64,000 bases of DNA from UBA3910 sp002391465 (GCA_030054835.1 JASGVS010000005.1:51168-115167); one strand, 5' to 3'; shown: positions 36,051 to 44,457, numbered from the stretch's first letter. Program-made: numbers and translations. Notes: a model not told the origin generated them from the sequence alone.

Positions 36051-36079
36051 TTTATATCAAATTAACCACTAATTGTCAA
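36051..36079 (-). promoter_or_regulatory. promoter of glyQS
   Basis: Minus strand TTGACA (36074-36079), 17 nt, TATAAA (36051-36056). The -35 overlaps the end of the DUF4342-type gene. Predicted leader about 90 nt. Confidence 0.8.
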
Positions 36080-36464
36080 TCAGTGTTTCACCCAGCGTAT
36101 CTGCGACGGGCCGCTCTTTGCGCAGATGAACGGAACAACGAGTGAGCGCACAGGCCGCTGCACCTAACAGGGCCAATTTGGGTGCCAATACTGCTCCCAC
36201 TACCCCCGCTGTCACAGGCAGCTCCGCCACCGTATCTCCTTTCGCCTTAATCACAATCGCGGTCCTGTTCCCCTCATCGATCACGCTCTTGATTTTGCTC
36301 ATGAACTGGTTACCCTGCCTACTTTTCTCCGCTTCATAATCGGATAAAGCCTGAAGGATACTCCAGTCAGCCTGCTCAAGTAGGTTCCTGGCCGCTTCGA
36401 ATCCAAGTCCGGTTCGGTAACGTACTTCGTCGATTTTTTCCAGATAGCCCAACTCATCGTTCAT
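36069..36464 (-). CDS. DUF4342-type protein with UBA-like domain
   Basis: 131 aa from ATG at 36464 (GGGAGGTGA site). The N-terminus (YLEKIDEVRYRTGLGFEAARNLLEQADWSILQALSDYE) looks like a UBA-like three-helix fold, as also found in EF-Ts. The middle has a short beta-rich stretch and a hydrophobic Ala/Gly/Leu segment (about 92-112) that could be a membrane helix. Function unknown. It overlaps the end of recO by 11 nt, so it is translated with recO. Confidence 0.75.
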   Translation of the reverse strand: MNDELGYLEKIDEVRYRTGLGFEAARNLLEQADWSILQALSDYEAEKSRQGNQFMSKIKSVIDEGNRTAIVIKAKGDTVAELPVTAGVVGAVLAPKLALLGAAACALTRCSVHLRKERPVADTLGETLIDN

Positions 36465-37236
36465 CCTTTTCACCTCCCGAAGGTTGTTCAGCCGGCGGCA
36501 ATACCTGCAGCGTCTCCAAAAAGTCCAAGGACTTCAAAGGATATTCTAGCCTAAAGTCAACATACTTACGCATTAACCGCCGCATTTCTTCAATATTATT
36601 GGCCGCAGGATGCAAAATACTGAGCCGGGAAAGGTCCCACTCCAAGAGACGTTTCATAAGTTCCCATGTTCCCCGGCTTAACGTGTTGCTTCCCGGGAAC
36701 TGGCCTACACAGCTGGGACAAAGTGTTCCGCCGCGCTCGGTAAAGAAAATCCTTTCCTGCAGTTCTCCCCGGCAGTTTAAGCAGCTATACAACTCTGGTT
36801 CATAACCCAATTCACGCATCAGGCGAATCTCAAACGCACGCACCGCCACTGCGAAACGACCTTCCTCTCCCCAAGCGAGGGTGCTTGCCAAAAGGGGGAA
36901 AAGGGTGTCCGTTGGGTCCTCTTCGGCGGTAAGGGCGTCCACAAGCTCGGTGACATAGGAAGCATAGGCCATTTTTTCAAGGTCTTCCCTCAAAGCCTGG
37001 CGACTGTGGATGATCTCGGCCTGGCCGATGTTGTGAAGGTTTTTGCCTTGAAAAATAAGATACCGACCATGGGTAAATACCTGAGTGGGACTGAGCAGCC
37101 TATTTCTGATCCGCCTCGCCCCACGGGCGGTGGCGTTTAGTTTACCTTGTTCCTTAGTATACAGCGTTACCAGGCGATCGGCCTCTCCTAAATCGCGTAC
37201 ACGCAGCACTATTCCTTCTGTCCGCCAAGTTGTCAC
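36454..37236 (-). CDS. recO: DNA repair protein RecO
   Basis: 260 aa, GTG start. N-terminal OB fold (EGIVLRVRDLGEADRLVTLYT, KLNATARGARR), helical C-terminal part with a zinc-binding set CLNCRGEL ... LCPSC. Helps RecR load RecA onto SSB-coated DNA. Linked with glyQS and dnaG/sigA as in many Firmicutes. Confidence 0.95.
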   Translation of the reverse strand: MTTWRTEGIVLRVRDLGEADRLVTLYTKEQGKLNATARGARRIRNRLLSPTQVFTHGRYLIFQGKNLHNIGQAEIIHSRQALREDLEKMAYASYVTELVDALTAEEDPTDTLFPLLASTLAWGEEGRFAVAVRAFEIRLMRELGYEPELYSCLNCRGELQERIFFTERGGTLCPSCVGQFPGSNTLSRGTWELMKRLLEWDLSRLSILHPAANNIEEMRRLMRKYVDFRLEYPLKSLDFLETLQVLPPAEQPSGGEKDER

Positions 37237-37241
37237 TCAGT

Positions 37242-38255
37242 TCACCCACCCAATTCTTCCGGCATTACACTTATTAAGTACTCGTAACCCAAGGGCGTTA
37301 TGCAGCGTCCCCGGGCAGTGCGCTGGAGAAAACCTAGTTGGATCAAAAACGGCTCGTAAACGTCTTCGATCGTGTCGGCCTCTTCGCCAACGGCAGCAGC
37401 CAGACTGTCGACCCCTACCGGGCCTCCGCCAAAGGCACGCTGGATCGTTAGGAGGATATAGCGGTCCAGTTGATCCAATCCATTAGCATCTATTTCGAAA
37501 AGGTTGAGGGCCTCTTTCGCTACATCATGGGTAATCACATTATCGGCCCGAACCTGGGCAAAGTCCCTAACTCTCTTGAGGAGACGGTTGGCCACGCGGG
37601 GCGTACCCCTGGAGCGCTTGGCGATCTCAAGTGCACCGGCAGGCTCAATGTCGACCGCAAGAATTCCAGCAGCCCGTTCCACAATGGCCTGCAGTTCTTC
37701 CTCTTCATACAGCTCCAGTCGGCTCATAACTCCGAACCTATCCCGCAGTGGAGATGTGAGCATACCCGCCCGGGTGGTTGCCCCCACTAAAGTAAACGGA
37801 GGCAGATCGATTCTCACAGAACGGGCACCCGGCCCTTTACCGATCACAATGTCCACCACAAAATCCTCCATGGCCGGATAGAGAACCTCTTCAACCGTCC
37901 GATTCAGTCGGTGGATTTCATCAATAAAAAGGACGTCTTGGGCCTGCATACTGGTGAGAATGGCCACCAAATCCCCCTGCCTCTCTATGGCCGGGCCTGA
38001 GGTGGTGTGAATACCTACGCCCATCTCCGTTGCGATAATGTACGCTAAGCTTGTTTTACCCAATCCCGGGGGACCATAAAGCAGCACGTGATCTAAAGGC
38101 TCTCCCCTCTGCTTGGCGGCAGTGATGAAAAGTTCCATATGTTCCTTAACCTTGCGCTGACCTACGTATTCGGCAAGCGTTCGCGGACGCAGTGATGTCT
38201 CCACGTCCCAATCCTCTGGCCGCCGCCAGCTCGTTACAAGGCGGTCTGTTTCCAA
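37242..38255 (-). CDS. ruvB: Holliday junction branch migration helicase RuvB
   Basis: 337 aa. AAA+ ATPase: LLYGPPGLGKTSLAYIIA Walker A, VLFIDEIHRLN Walker B, GATTRAGMLTSPLRDRFG sensor/arginine finger, C-terminal winged helix. Drives branch migration with RuvA. The start is TTG behind GGGGTGAAGG. Gene order ruvC-ruvA-ruvB, all minus. Confidence 0.98.
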   Translation of the reverse strand: METDRLVTSWRRPEDWDVETSLRPRTLAEYVGQRKVKEHMELFITAAKQRGEPLDHVLLYGPPGLGKTSLAYIIATEMGVGIHTTSGPAIERQGDLVAILTSMQAQDVLFIDEIHRLNRTVEEVLYPAMEDFVVDIVIGKGPGARSVRIDLPPFTLVGATTRAGMLTSPLRDRFGVMSRLELYEEEELQAIVERAAGILAVDIEPAGALEIAKRSRGTPRVANRLLKRVRDFAQVRADNVITHDVAKEALNLFEIDANGLDQLDRYILLTIQRAFGGGPVGVDSLAAAVGEEADTIEDVYEPFLIQLGFLQRTARGRCITPLGYEYLISVMPEELGG

Positions 38256-38269
38256 TTCCCTTCACCCCT

Positions 38270-38869
38270 TTAACGGCTGTTGCTGGCCAGGGCCAGCTTC
38301 AGCAGTTCCTGCAGATCGTCATTGTCCGTCAACTTGTCCTTGGCGCTTTTTACCATATGTAACGCTTCGGCCTGACTGTAACCAAGTGCTATCAGTGCGT
38401 CAACCGCATCATCCACGATATCTATCCGGGTCGCGGCGGGCTCGTGTTCTGCCTGATCCCAAACTGGGTCCTTGAATTTATCCTTTAACTCCAGCAAAAT
38501 GCGTTCCGCCGTCTTTTTGCCAATACCGGGCAGGCTGGTCAAAACACTGAGCTGCCGTTCCTGGACAGCCCGGATAAATTCACTGGGCCCAATACTGGAG
38601 AGCATCCCGATCGCTTTTTTCGGGCCTATACCTGAAATGCTGATGATTTCTCGAAAAAGGCTCCGTTCTTCCAGGGAAGAAAAGCCGTAAAGCACCATGG
38701 CATCATCCTGGACGTGCAGATAGGTATGGATGAAAAGCTCCTCCATTAGGGGTGGAAGCAAACGGAGAACCGCAGCTGTCACCATAACCTCATAGCCTAT
38801 ACCGCCAACGTCGATGACAACGCTTTTCGCCTGTACATCGACTAAACTACCCCTCAACGATACGATCAC
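38270..38869 (-). CDS. ruvA: Holliday junction branch migration protein RuvA
   Basis: 199 aa from GTG at 38869 (GGGGGAG site), overlapping the ruvC stop by 3 nt. OB fold (SLRGSLVDVQAKSVVIDVGGIGYEV), two helix-hairpin-helix motifs (ISGIGPKKAIGML, LPGIGKKTAERIL) and the C-terminal domain III that contacts RuvB. Confidence 0.97.
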   Translation of the reverse strand: MIVSLRGSLVDVQAKSVVIDVGGIGYEVMVTAAVLRLLPPLMEELFIHTYLHVQDDAMVLYGFSSLEERSLFREIISISGIGPKKAIGMLSSIGPSEFIRAVQERQLSVLTSLPGIGKKTAERILLELKDKFKDPVWDQAEHEPAATRIDIVDDAVDALIALGYSQAEALHMVKSAKDKLTDNDDLQELLKLALASNSR

Positions 38870-39354
38870 TGCGATCTCCCCCAATTGTGCGAATTATAGC
38901 TGTGGCACAGACATATGGCTAATGCATCCGTTACATCATCGGGTTTTGGGACTTCAGCCAGGCCCAAGAGGGTCCTGACCATGTAGGCTACCTGTTCCTT
39001 CCCAGCCCTACCATAGCCCGTAACCGCCATTTTCACCTGCAGAGGTGTGTATTCTGCTATCATCAAATCGCTGTGGGCGGCAGCAAGCATGGCCACCCCC
39101 CGGGCTTGTCCAACCGCGAGGGCACTGGCAACGTTTCTGTTGAAAAACAGCTCTTCCAGGGCCACGCAGTCTGGCTCAAACTCTGCAATCAACTGGCGAA
39201 TACCCTCATAAATGGTACTCAAACGGACTGCTGTATCCTCCGATGCCGTGGTGCGGATAGCGCCGTACCCCAATACTGTATGCCTGTTATTTTGAGCCCT
39301 TATCACACCATACCCAGTAATTGCAGTACCGGGATCTATGCCTAGAATAATCAT
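38866..39354 (-). CDS. ruvC: Holliday junction endonuclease RuvC
   Basis: 162 aa from the ATG at 39354. RNase H-fold resolvase with catalytic acidic residues in ILGIDPGTAITGYG, VALEELFF and DDVTDALAIC. Resolves Holliday junctions bound by RuvAB. Confidence 0.97.
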   Translation of the reverse strand: MIILGIDPGTAITGYGVIRAQNNRHTVLGYGAIRTTASEDTAVRLSTIYEGIRQLIAEFEPDCVALEELFFNRNVASALAVGQARGVAMLAAAHSDLMIAEYTPLQVKMAVTGYGRAGKEQVAYMVRTLLGLAEVPKPDDVTDALAICLCHSYNSHNWGRSQ

Positions 39355-39396
39355 CAAACCACTTCCTTGCCGAATGTGTATTCGACATGGACTGAA

Positions 39397-39570
39397 TCAA
39401 GTCCTTGCTGTACAGACCGCATAAAAAAACCCCATGCCACACAAGTGGATGAGGTTGACCATTTCCAGCAACTGCTGCAATCGGGGTAGCGAAAACAGCC
39501 TATAGGCCACAACAAAACTCACTATAAAAAAGAACAAGGCAACTAAGACCAAACCGACAACCCTGCGCAA
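39397..39570 (-). CDS. small membrane protein (57 aa), unrecognised
   Basis: Between yebC and ruvC. TTG start at 39570 has GGGGGGAG 4-5 nt upstream. The product has a basic N-terminus (LRRVVG), one strong transmembrane helix (about residues 6-23) and a short C-terminal tail. A terminator-like hairpin at 39423-39454 lies within the last third of the frame, so either the gene runs over its own terminator or the frame is fortuitous. Confidence 0.45.
   Translation of the reverse strand: MRRVVGLVLVALFFFIVSFVVAYRLFSLPRLQQLLEMVNLIHLCGMGFFYAVCTART
39423..39454 (-). terminator. probable terminator before ruvC
   Basis: Minus strand CCTCATCCAC-TTGT-GTGGCATGGGG (one bulge, one G-T) then seven T. Ends the yebC transcript before ruvCAB. 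Confidence 0.65.
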
Positions 39571-39624
39571 GGCACTCCCCCCTCATCAGGTTATTATTTC
39601 CAGGCCCGCGCAGAGTATGCCTAT

Positions 39625-40350
39625 TTATGCCATAATTTCGTGATTCGTGTACACTTCCTGGACCTCATCTAGCTCTTCCAGGAGGTCGACAAGATTCTCA
39701 ATCTTCTCGCCAGCGTCAGCATCTATGGACACCGTGTTTTCGGGAATAAAGCTGATTTCAGCACCCAAAAACTCCAGTCCAGCCTCTTCCAGTTCAGTCT
39801 TGATCCGGTTGAACTCACTGGGATCCGTATGGATCTCGATGACATCCCCTTCGCTAACAACGTCATCGGCACCGGCCTCCAAGGCCAAGAGCATCACTTC
39901 GTCTTCATCCACCTTTTTCCGTTCCACAACCAAAAGACCTTTGCGCTCAAACATCCAAGCTACACAGCCACTTTCACCCAGATTGCCGCCGTACTTAGCA
40001 AAACGATGGCGAAGTTCCCCTGCTGTACGATTGCGGTTATCAGTTAAGGTATATAACAGGACAGCCACTCCGTTGGGCCCGTATCCTTCATAGAAAACCT
40101 CTGAATAGGTAGCGCCATCAAGCCCGCCAATTCCCCTGGCGATTGCCCGTTCAATGTTGTCATTGGGCATGTTGGCCGCCCGGGCAGCGTCAATAGCCAG
40201 GCGTAAACGGAAGTTGGACTCGGGATCCGATCCCCCTTCCTTCACCGCCACTGTGATCTGGCGGCCCAGTTTTGTGAACATCTGGCCTCTTTTAGCATCC
40301 TCTTTTGCCTTTTTATGTTTAATATTAGACCATTTGGAATGCCCTGCCAT
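39625..40350 (-). CDS. yebC: YebC/PmpR-family protein
   Basis: 241 aa. Opens with MAGHSKWSNIKHKKAKEDAKRG, the hallmark of the YebC family, and has the NMPNDNIERAIARG and YEGYGPNGVAVL segments. Long annotated as transcription regulator; recent work on the family points to a role at ribosomes stalled on proline stretches. Has its own promoter at 40380-40408 and sits upstream of ruvCAB, as commonly seen. Confidence 0.96.
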   Translation of the reverse strand: MAGHSKWSNIKHKKAKEDAKRGQMFTKLGRQITVAVKEGGSDPESNFRLRLAIDAARAANMPNDNIERAIARGIGGLDGATYSEVFYEGYGPNGVAVLLYTLTDNRNRTAGELRHRFAKYGGNLGESGCVAWMFERKGLLVVERKKVDEDEVMLLALEAGADDVVSEGDVIEIHTDPSEFNRIKTELEEAGLEFLGAEISFIPENTVSIDADAGEKIENLVDLLEELDEVQEVYTNHEIMA

Positions 40351-40379
40351 TGTGCAACACCCCCTCGTGTCTTGCCTTC

Positions 40380-40408
40380 ATTTTAGCATAGGCGTCCTTT
40401 CTGCACAA
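40380..40408 (-). promoter_or_regulatory. promoter of yebC
   Basis: Minus strand TTGTGC (40403-40408), 17 nt, TAAAAT (40380-40385), 30 nt before the yebC start. Confidence 0.65.
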
Positions 40409-40411
40409 GGA

Positions 40412-41068
40412 TTACCTAAAGGGGGAAAGTCTGACAGCATTCCGTATCGCGCCAAAGAGCAGGGCCTGTAGTCCCAAGATTGCTATTACCAGTACACCTG
40501 GTGCCACCAGACCGGTAATGAGAAGAAAATCGAACGCTCCATGGAGAAAGGCAGCCACAATCAGGCTGAGCAAAGCAGCTGCCCAAGGTTTCGGAGCCAT
40601 TTTGGCCAAACCGAGAAAATAGCCGCCTAGGCCAGAAAAGGCAATGTGCGCCAAGGTTGAAACGGTGGCCCTAAGGGGCGCGATAGCCAGACCAAAGGAA
40701 GTGATGTAGAGGACATTTTCCACTACAGAAAAGCCAATGGCGGCAGCTGCGGCATAAATAATTCCGTCCATGGGCTCGTTGAACTCAGAGGTCCTAAAAG
40801 CGCTGAGGATTACAGCGAGTAATTTGCACAGCTCTTCCCCCAGGCCAACTACTAGAAACGAAAGGAAAACCTGCATTGCAAGGGAATTGGAAGCTGAAAA
40901 CAAATCAGTGAAGGGCGCTTCCCAAATCAGAGCAGGCACTACGGATATGGCGCCAGCCGCAGTAGTCAAGAGAAGGCGCCAAACAGGTTCTTTCTCCCAC
41001 ACATCGTATCGGTTGAAATACCAGAGCCAAAATGCACCGGGCAGCAGCGAAGCAAGGACGATCAACAA
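40412..41068 (-). CDS. PrsW-family intramembrane metalloprotease
   Basis: 218 aa, about seven transmembrane segments. Family motifs: WYFNRYDVWEKEP near the N-terminus, GLGEELCKLLAV with the EExxK zinc/catalytic motif, the DGIIYAAAAAIGFSVVENVLY segment, and HGAFDFLL. B. subtilis PrsW performs site-1 cleavage of anti-sigma factor RsiW; the substrate here is unknown. A TTG start with a weak ribosome site, 7 nt after the 55-aa zinc-ribbon gene. Confidence 0.88.
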   Translation of the reverse strand: MLIVLASLLPGAFWLWYFNRYDVWEKEPVWRLLLTTAAGAISVVPALIWEAPFTDLFSASNSLAMQVFLSFLVVGLGEELCKLLAVILSAFRTSEFNEPMDGIIYAAAAAIGFSVVENVLYITSFGLAIAPLRATVSTLAHIAFSGLGGYFLGLAKMAPKPWAAALLSLIVAAFLHGAFDFLLITGLVAPGVLVIAILGLQALLFGAIRNAVRLSPFR

Positions 41069-41075
41069 ACGGTTA

Positions 41076-41243
41076 TCACCGGCCCTCGGGGCGATCTTGT
41101 TTGGTCTTTTCTGTTTCAGCCTCGTTTACCGGCTCCGCTGTGAACCGCTCACGCTGACAGGCACCGCAGGGTGTCGAATCTGCAAACGAGTTGCTATCCT
41201 CCGTTGAGATCAGTTGATTACAGTAGGGACATTTTTCCGCCAT
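41076..41243 (-). CDS. 55-aa zinc-ribbon protein
   Basis: ATG at 41243 preceded by TAGGAGG. MAEKCPYCNQL ... TPCGACQRE holds two CxxC pairs (Cys5, Cys8, Cys26, Cys29), a zinc knuckle, followed by a charged tail. The frame is open far upstream, but that part is antisense to superoxide reductase and lacks a ribosome site. Immediately precedes the PrsW-like gene. Role unknown. Confidence 0.75.
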   Translation of the reverse strand: MAEKCPYCNQLISTEDSNSFADSTPCGACQRERFTAEPVNEAETEKTKQDRPEGR

Positions 41244-41364
41244 TTTACTACCTCCTACCCTTAAGATGTACCCCATTTTCATTTTTATTAGGGAATTTTG
41301 AGGAGGAAAGCGGCGTTCTAGCCAGAAAGTGTGTGTTAAGAGAATGAAAAGGGAGGGTTTAGAG

Positions 41365-41754
41365 TTGAAACTTGGCGAACTTCTACGTAGTGGCGATTGG
41401 AAGAGCGAAAAACACGTCCCGGTTATTACCGCACCGGAACGCGTTAAGGCGGACGAACCCTTTGACATCCGGGTTGGTATTGGCGAAGGTGAGCCCCATC
41501 CTAACACCACAGAACACCATATCCGCTGGATAAAACTTCTTTTTGAACCTAAGGAAGGCTTCACTTTTGAGCTGGCCGATGTCCAGTTCACCGCGCATGG
41601 CGAGGGCTTAAAGGGAGCGAACGCAGGCCCGGTGTACACGGAGCCCTTTGCCAACGTGAGGGTTCGGCTGAAGGAGTCCGGAACGCTCCTGGCCCTCAGC
41701 TACTGCAATATCCATGGGCTGTGGGAAAGCAGCCAAGCAATTGAGGTCGAGTAA
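41365..41754 (+). CDS. superoxide reductase (neelaredoxin type)
   Basis: 129 aa from TTG at 41365 (GGAGG 8 nt upstream). Reduces superoxide to peroxide at a mononuclear iron. All five ligands of the Fe(His)4Cys centre are visible: His17 (in EKHVP), His45 and His51 (HPNTTEHH), Cys114 and His117 (CNIHG); Glu15-Lys16 are the conserved pair. It lacks the N-terminal desulforedoxin domain, so it is the one-iron class. Indicates an anaerobic or microaerophilic host. Confidence 0.95.
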   Translation: MKLGELLRSGDWKSEKHVPVITAPERVKADEPFDIRVGIGEGEPHPNTTEHHIRWIKLLFEPKEGFTFELADVQFTAHGEGLKGANAGPVYTEPFANVRVRLKESGTLLALSYCNIHGLWESSQAIEVE

Positions 41755-41764
41755 TTAGGCACAT

Positions 41765-41803
41765 AAAGAAGGGCGGATCCCGTGGGATTCCGCCCTTCTT
41801 TTT
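41765..41803. terminator. bidirectional terminator between superoxide reductase and murG
   Basis: AAGAAGGGCGG.TCCC-GT-GGGA.TCCGCCCTTCTTTTT: long GC stem with A and T tracts on both sides, ending both convergent genes. Confidence 0.95.
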
Positions 41804-42857
41804 ATAAGGCCGTTTCTTCTATTACCCGCAGCACATTTCCCGTTCCATCCACAAGTTCAGACTGGCGCATCGTGCTGGTGAATTCTTCCTTCTTTTCCTC
41901 CAGCAGGTCCAATTTGGCCAGCAGCGCAGCAAAAGTGAGTTCTTCCTCCTGGAGTACCAGACTGAATCCCTGTTTTGCAAAGGAGTTGGCATTGTGAATC
42001 TGGTCTCCCCTGCTCGCCTGGCGAGACAAGGGTATGAGGAGATGTGGTTTAGCTAGGGCGAGCAGTTCAAAAATGGCATTGGCTCCGGCCCGGGAAACAA
42101 CGAAATCTGCTGCGGCAAACAAATCGGGCAGTTCTTCGTTGGCGTATTCCAGTTGATAGTAGCGGGTATTCTTCAGTGCGGGATCGAGGTTACCCCTACC
42201 ACAGAGGTGGATGATCTGATACTTCTCAGTCAGCTCAGTCAAATTGAGCCTGATTATTTCATTTAGCACAGCTGAACCTAGGCTGCCCCCCATCACCATT
42301 AGGGTGGGGATATCTTCTACAAAACGGCAGCGGCTCAGCCCAGCCTGGCGCGAACCTTCCGTTATCTCCCTGCGAATAGGCGTTCCGGTTACAATCGCCT
42401 CGCCAGAAACGGAGTTTTTCGTTTCGGGAAAAGTTAAGCAGAGGCTTTTGGCAAAGGGTTTGCTGATCCGGTTAGCCAAACCTAAAGAAAAATCGGACTC
42501 GTGCAGAACAACTGGGATGCGCAGCATCCATGCAGCGATTGTAACCGGAACTGCTACAAAGCCGCCTTTGCTGAACACGACCTGTGGCCGAATTTTGCGC
42601 AGGATCCGCAGCGAATCAACAATACCCTTTACCACACGAAAGGGGTCGCTGAAGTTCTTCAGATCAAAATAACGCCTAAACTTACCGGCGCTGATGGGGT
42701 AATAGGGCAGTTTATCGCCCACAAGTTCCCTTTCTATGCCATCCTTAGTTCCTATATAGTGGATCTCCCAGCCAGACGCCTGCAGCTGGGGCAGTAGGGC
42801 AAAATGGGGCATAACATGGCCGGCGGTACCGCCGCCTGTTAGTACTATTTTTTTCAC
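41802..42857 (-). CDS. murG: MurG-family UDP-GlcNAc:lipid I transferase
   Basis: 351 aa from GTG at 42857 (GGGAGGG site). GT28 fold with N-terminal KKIVLTGGGTAGHVMP, the FSKGGFVAVPV loop and a C-terminal SRAGANAIFEL donor site. Adds GlcNAc to lipid I to form lipid II. It reads HESDFSLGLANRISKPFA where classical MurG has HEQN..PG..N, so it belongs to the MurG2-like branch. As the dcw cluster lacks murG, this may be the sole enzyme or a paralogue. Divergent from lgt. Confidence 0.88.
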   Translation of the reverse strand: MKKIVLTGGGTAGHVMPHFALLPQLQASGWEIHYIGTKDGIERELVGDKLPYYPISAGKFRRYFDLKNFSDPFRVVKGIVDSLRILRKIRPQVVFSKGGFVAVPVTIAAWMLRIPVVLHESDFSLGLANRISKPFAKSLCLTFPETKNSVSGEAIVTGTPIRREITEGSRQAGLSRCRFVEDIPTLMVMGGSLGSAVLNEIIRLNLTELTEKYQIIHLCGRGNLDPALKNTRYYQLEYANEELPDLFAAADFVVSRAGANAIFELLALAKPHLLIPLSRQASRGDQIHNANSFAKQGFSLVLQEEELTFAALLAKLDLLEEKKEEFTSTMRQSELVDGTGNVLRVIEETAL

Positions 42858-42939
42858 GGTGTTCCCTCCCGGTATGGAGCAGGTATTTGGGCAGATAACA
42901 GGAATATTAGTTGTTACACACAATTGCGAGGTGATAGAG

Positions 42940-43707
42940 ATGCGCCCAATTGCTTTCAGTATTGGTTCTCTAGATATTTATTGGTACGGAATCTTGATGG
43001 CTTCCACCTTTGTGGCCGCCTATTGCATCGTCCGCTACCTGGCCCGACATCATAAGCTGAATGTGTCGGTGATTGAAGATCTGTTCTTTGTTGGTGCTTT
43101 CACAGGCTTGATCGGCAGTCGCGTGGGCGCAATCCTACCCGATCTGCCCTACTACATCGCCAATCCGGTAGATATCTTCGCCAGGGGCGGCATGGCCTCC
43201 CATGGCGCTATCATAGCCATCATGATCGTGGGGCATTTTTATGTCCGTAAACATAAACTCAACTACTGGCAGATTTCCGATCTGGCGGCCCCCATCCTCC
43301 CCGTAGGGCACATTTTCATCCGGCTGGGCAACTTCCTAAGCGGTGAATTGTACGGTCCGCCCACCGATCTGCCTTGGGGAGTTACGTTCCCGGGAATGAC
43401 CCAAGCGGTCCATCCCAGTCAGCTGTATGAAGTAGCAGCAGCCTTAATCATCCTGCCCTTTGCCTGGAAATGGGCGAAAAAACCCCGCTACCACGGCTAT
43501 GCCTTTCTGAGGGTGCTCTTTCTCCACTCTCTAGTACGCTTTTTCCTAGACTTCATTCGGCAACACAGCGCGCTGTATGGTCCGTTTGTACTCACTCAGC
43601 TGATAGCCTTAGCAATCTGCCTGATCACCCTCCCGATTATCATTGTCCTGGATAGACGTCATCGTAACGGCAAGACCAAATTCCCCCCCGCCGCATCTAA
43701 ATCGTGA
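42940..43707 (+). CDS. lgt: prolipoprotein diacylglyceryl transferase
   Basis: 255 aa from ATG at 42940 (GAGGTGAT site). Seven transmembrane helices. Transfers diacylglyceryl from phosphatidylglycerol to the lipobox cysteine. Family motifs: YWYGILMA, FTGLIGSRVGA, RGGMASHGA (H catalytic), HIFIRLGNFLSGELYG, HPSQLYE. The 3' end overlaps yunB, convergent, by 49 nt. Confidence 0.96.
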   Translation: MRPIAFSIGSLDIYWYGILMASTFVAAYCIVRYLARHHKLNVSVIEDLFFVGAFTGLIGSRVGAILPDLPYYIANPVDIFARGGMASHGAIIAIMIVGHFYVRKHKLNYWQISDLAAPILPVGHIFIRLGNFLSGELYGPPTDLPWGVTFPGMTQAVHPSQLYEVAAALIILPFAWKWAKKPRYHGYAFLRVLFLHSLVRFFLDFIRQHSALYGPFVLTQLIALAICLITLPIIIVLDRRHRNGKTKFPPAASKS

Positions 43708-44351
43708 TAGGGAGCGAAATACCAGGTAGGTACCGAACCGATAAACACTTCCTCTACAATTGGTACCTGGGTTGATACGAGAATTTCTTCTGACTTGAGG
43801 GGAACGGCAACCCGCATAGTAACCTGAATATCCAGGAGCACTCGGTGCCACGTCTGGTTGATGCCGGCACTCTCAAAACTGGCAACGGGTGTTGTTGTTA
43901 AACCACCCACGGGAATCATTCTCACCGGAATGCCGGGCCCCCACGATGCTAGGAAGTCTAAGCCGGTCAACTGGCCCAAGGGAATAGGGAATACCTCCTC
44001 CCCTATATTGTTTAATGTTTGGAGGATTTTGTGGGTGGCTTGACTGCTCACCCTGTTGATTTCACCCATATCATACTGCACAGCCCTAATGTTATCATCG
44101 CCATCGCGGATGAAATGGGTATAGGTTGTGCTGCTCATTGTAACTGCCATAATCTCTTCCACAGCAACGTTGATGGCCCTGGTAGCAATGCTCTGGGCCC
44201 TAGTTTCGGCCCAGACGTGCAATACGGGAGATAAACGCTGTTCTACTATCATCAGGGCCAGTACAACAAACAATACCAAGGCAAATAGGGATATACGGAG
44301 ATAAACCCGCCAGCGAGGGACCGGGTTTTTCTTCCACTGCCAGTTTACCAT
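43659..44351 (-). CDS. yunB: sporulation protein YunB
   Basis: 230 aa from ATG at 44351 (GAGGAGG site). N-terminal signal anchor (about residues 17-36), then the YunB domain: EQRLSPVLHVWAETRAQSIATRAIN, IPLGQLTGLDFLASWGPGIPV, and a C-terminal VPIVEEVFIGSVPTWY. A mother-cell sporulation protein required for normal spore formation in B. subtilis; molecular role unknown. Overlaps the convergent lgt gene by 49 nt. Confidence 0.92.
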   Translation of the reverse strand: MVNWQWKKNPVPRWRVYLRISLFALVLFVVLALMIVEQRLSPVLHVWAETRAQSIATRAINVAVEEIMAVTMSSTTYTHFIRDGDDNIRAVQYDMGEINRVSSQATHKILQTLNNIGEEVFPIPLGQLTGLDFLASWGPGIPVRMIPVGGLTTTPVASFESAGINQTWHRVLLDIQVTMRVAVPLKSEEILVSTQVPIVEEVFIGSVPTWYFAPYHDLDAAGGNLVLPLR

Positions 44352-44414
44352 GAAAGAATCCTCCTCACAAGTGAAAGGCAGTGAAGCCCACAAACGCAGA
44401 TAATTTCCCGAACT

Positions 44415-44426
44415 TTATGTTATAAT
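44415..44426 (+). promoter_or_regulatory. extended -10 promoter of the class A PBP gene
   Basis: TGTTATAAT (TATAAT at 44421-44426) fits the TGNTATAAT extended -10. No good -35. About 32 nt before the GTG start. Confidence 0.55.
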
Positions 44427-44457
44427 AAACAATGAATTACTCTCCGGGGGTGTCCTC

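Noticed and set aside
41244..41654. Long minus-strand frame upstream of the 55-aa zinc-ribbon gene
   Set aside because: It is antisense to the superoxide reductase gene, whose metal ligands are clear; the AGGAGG and ATG at 41243 define the real gene.
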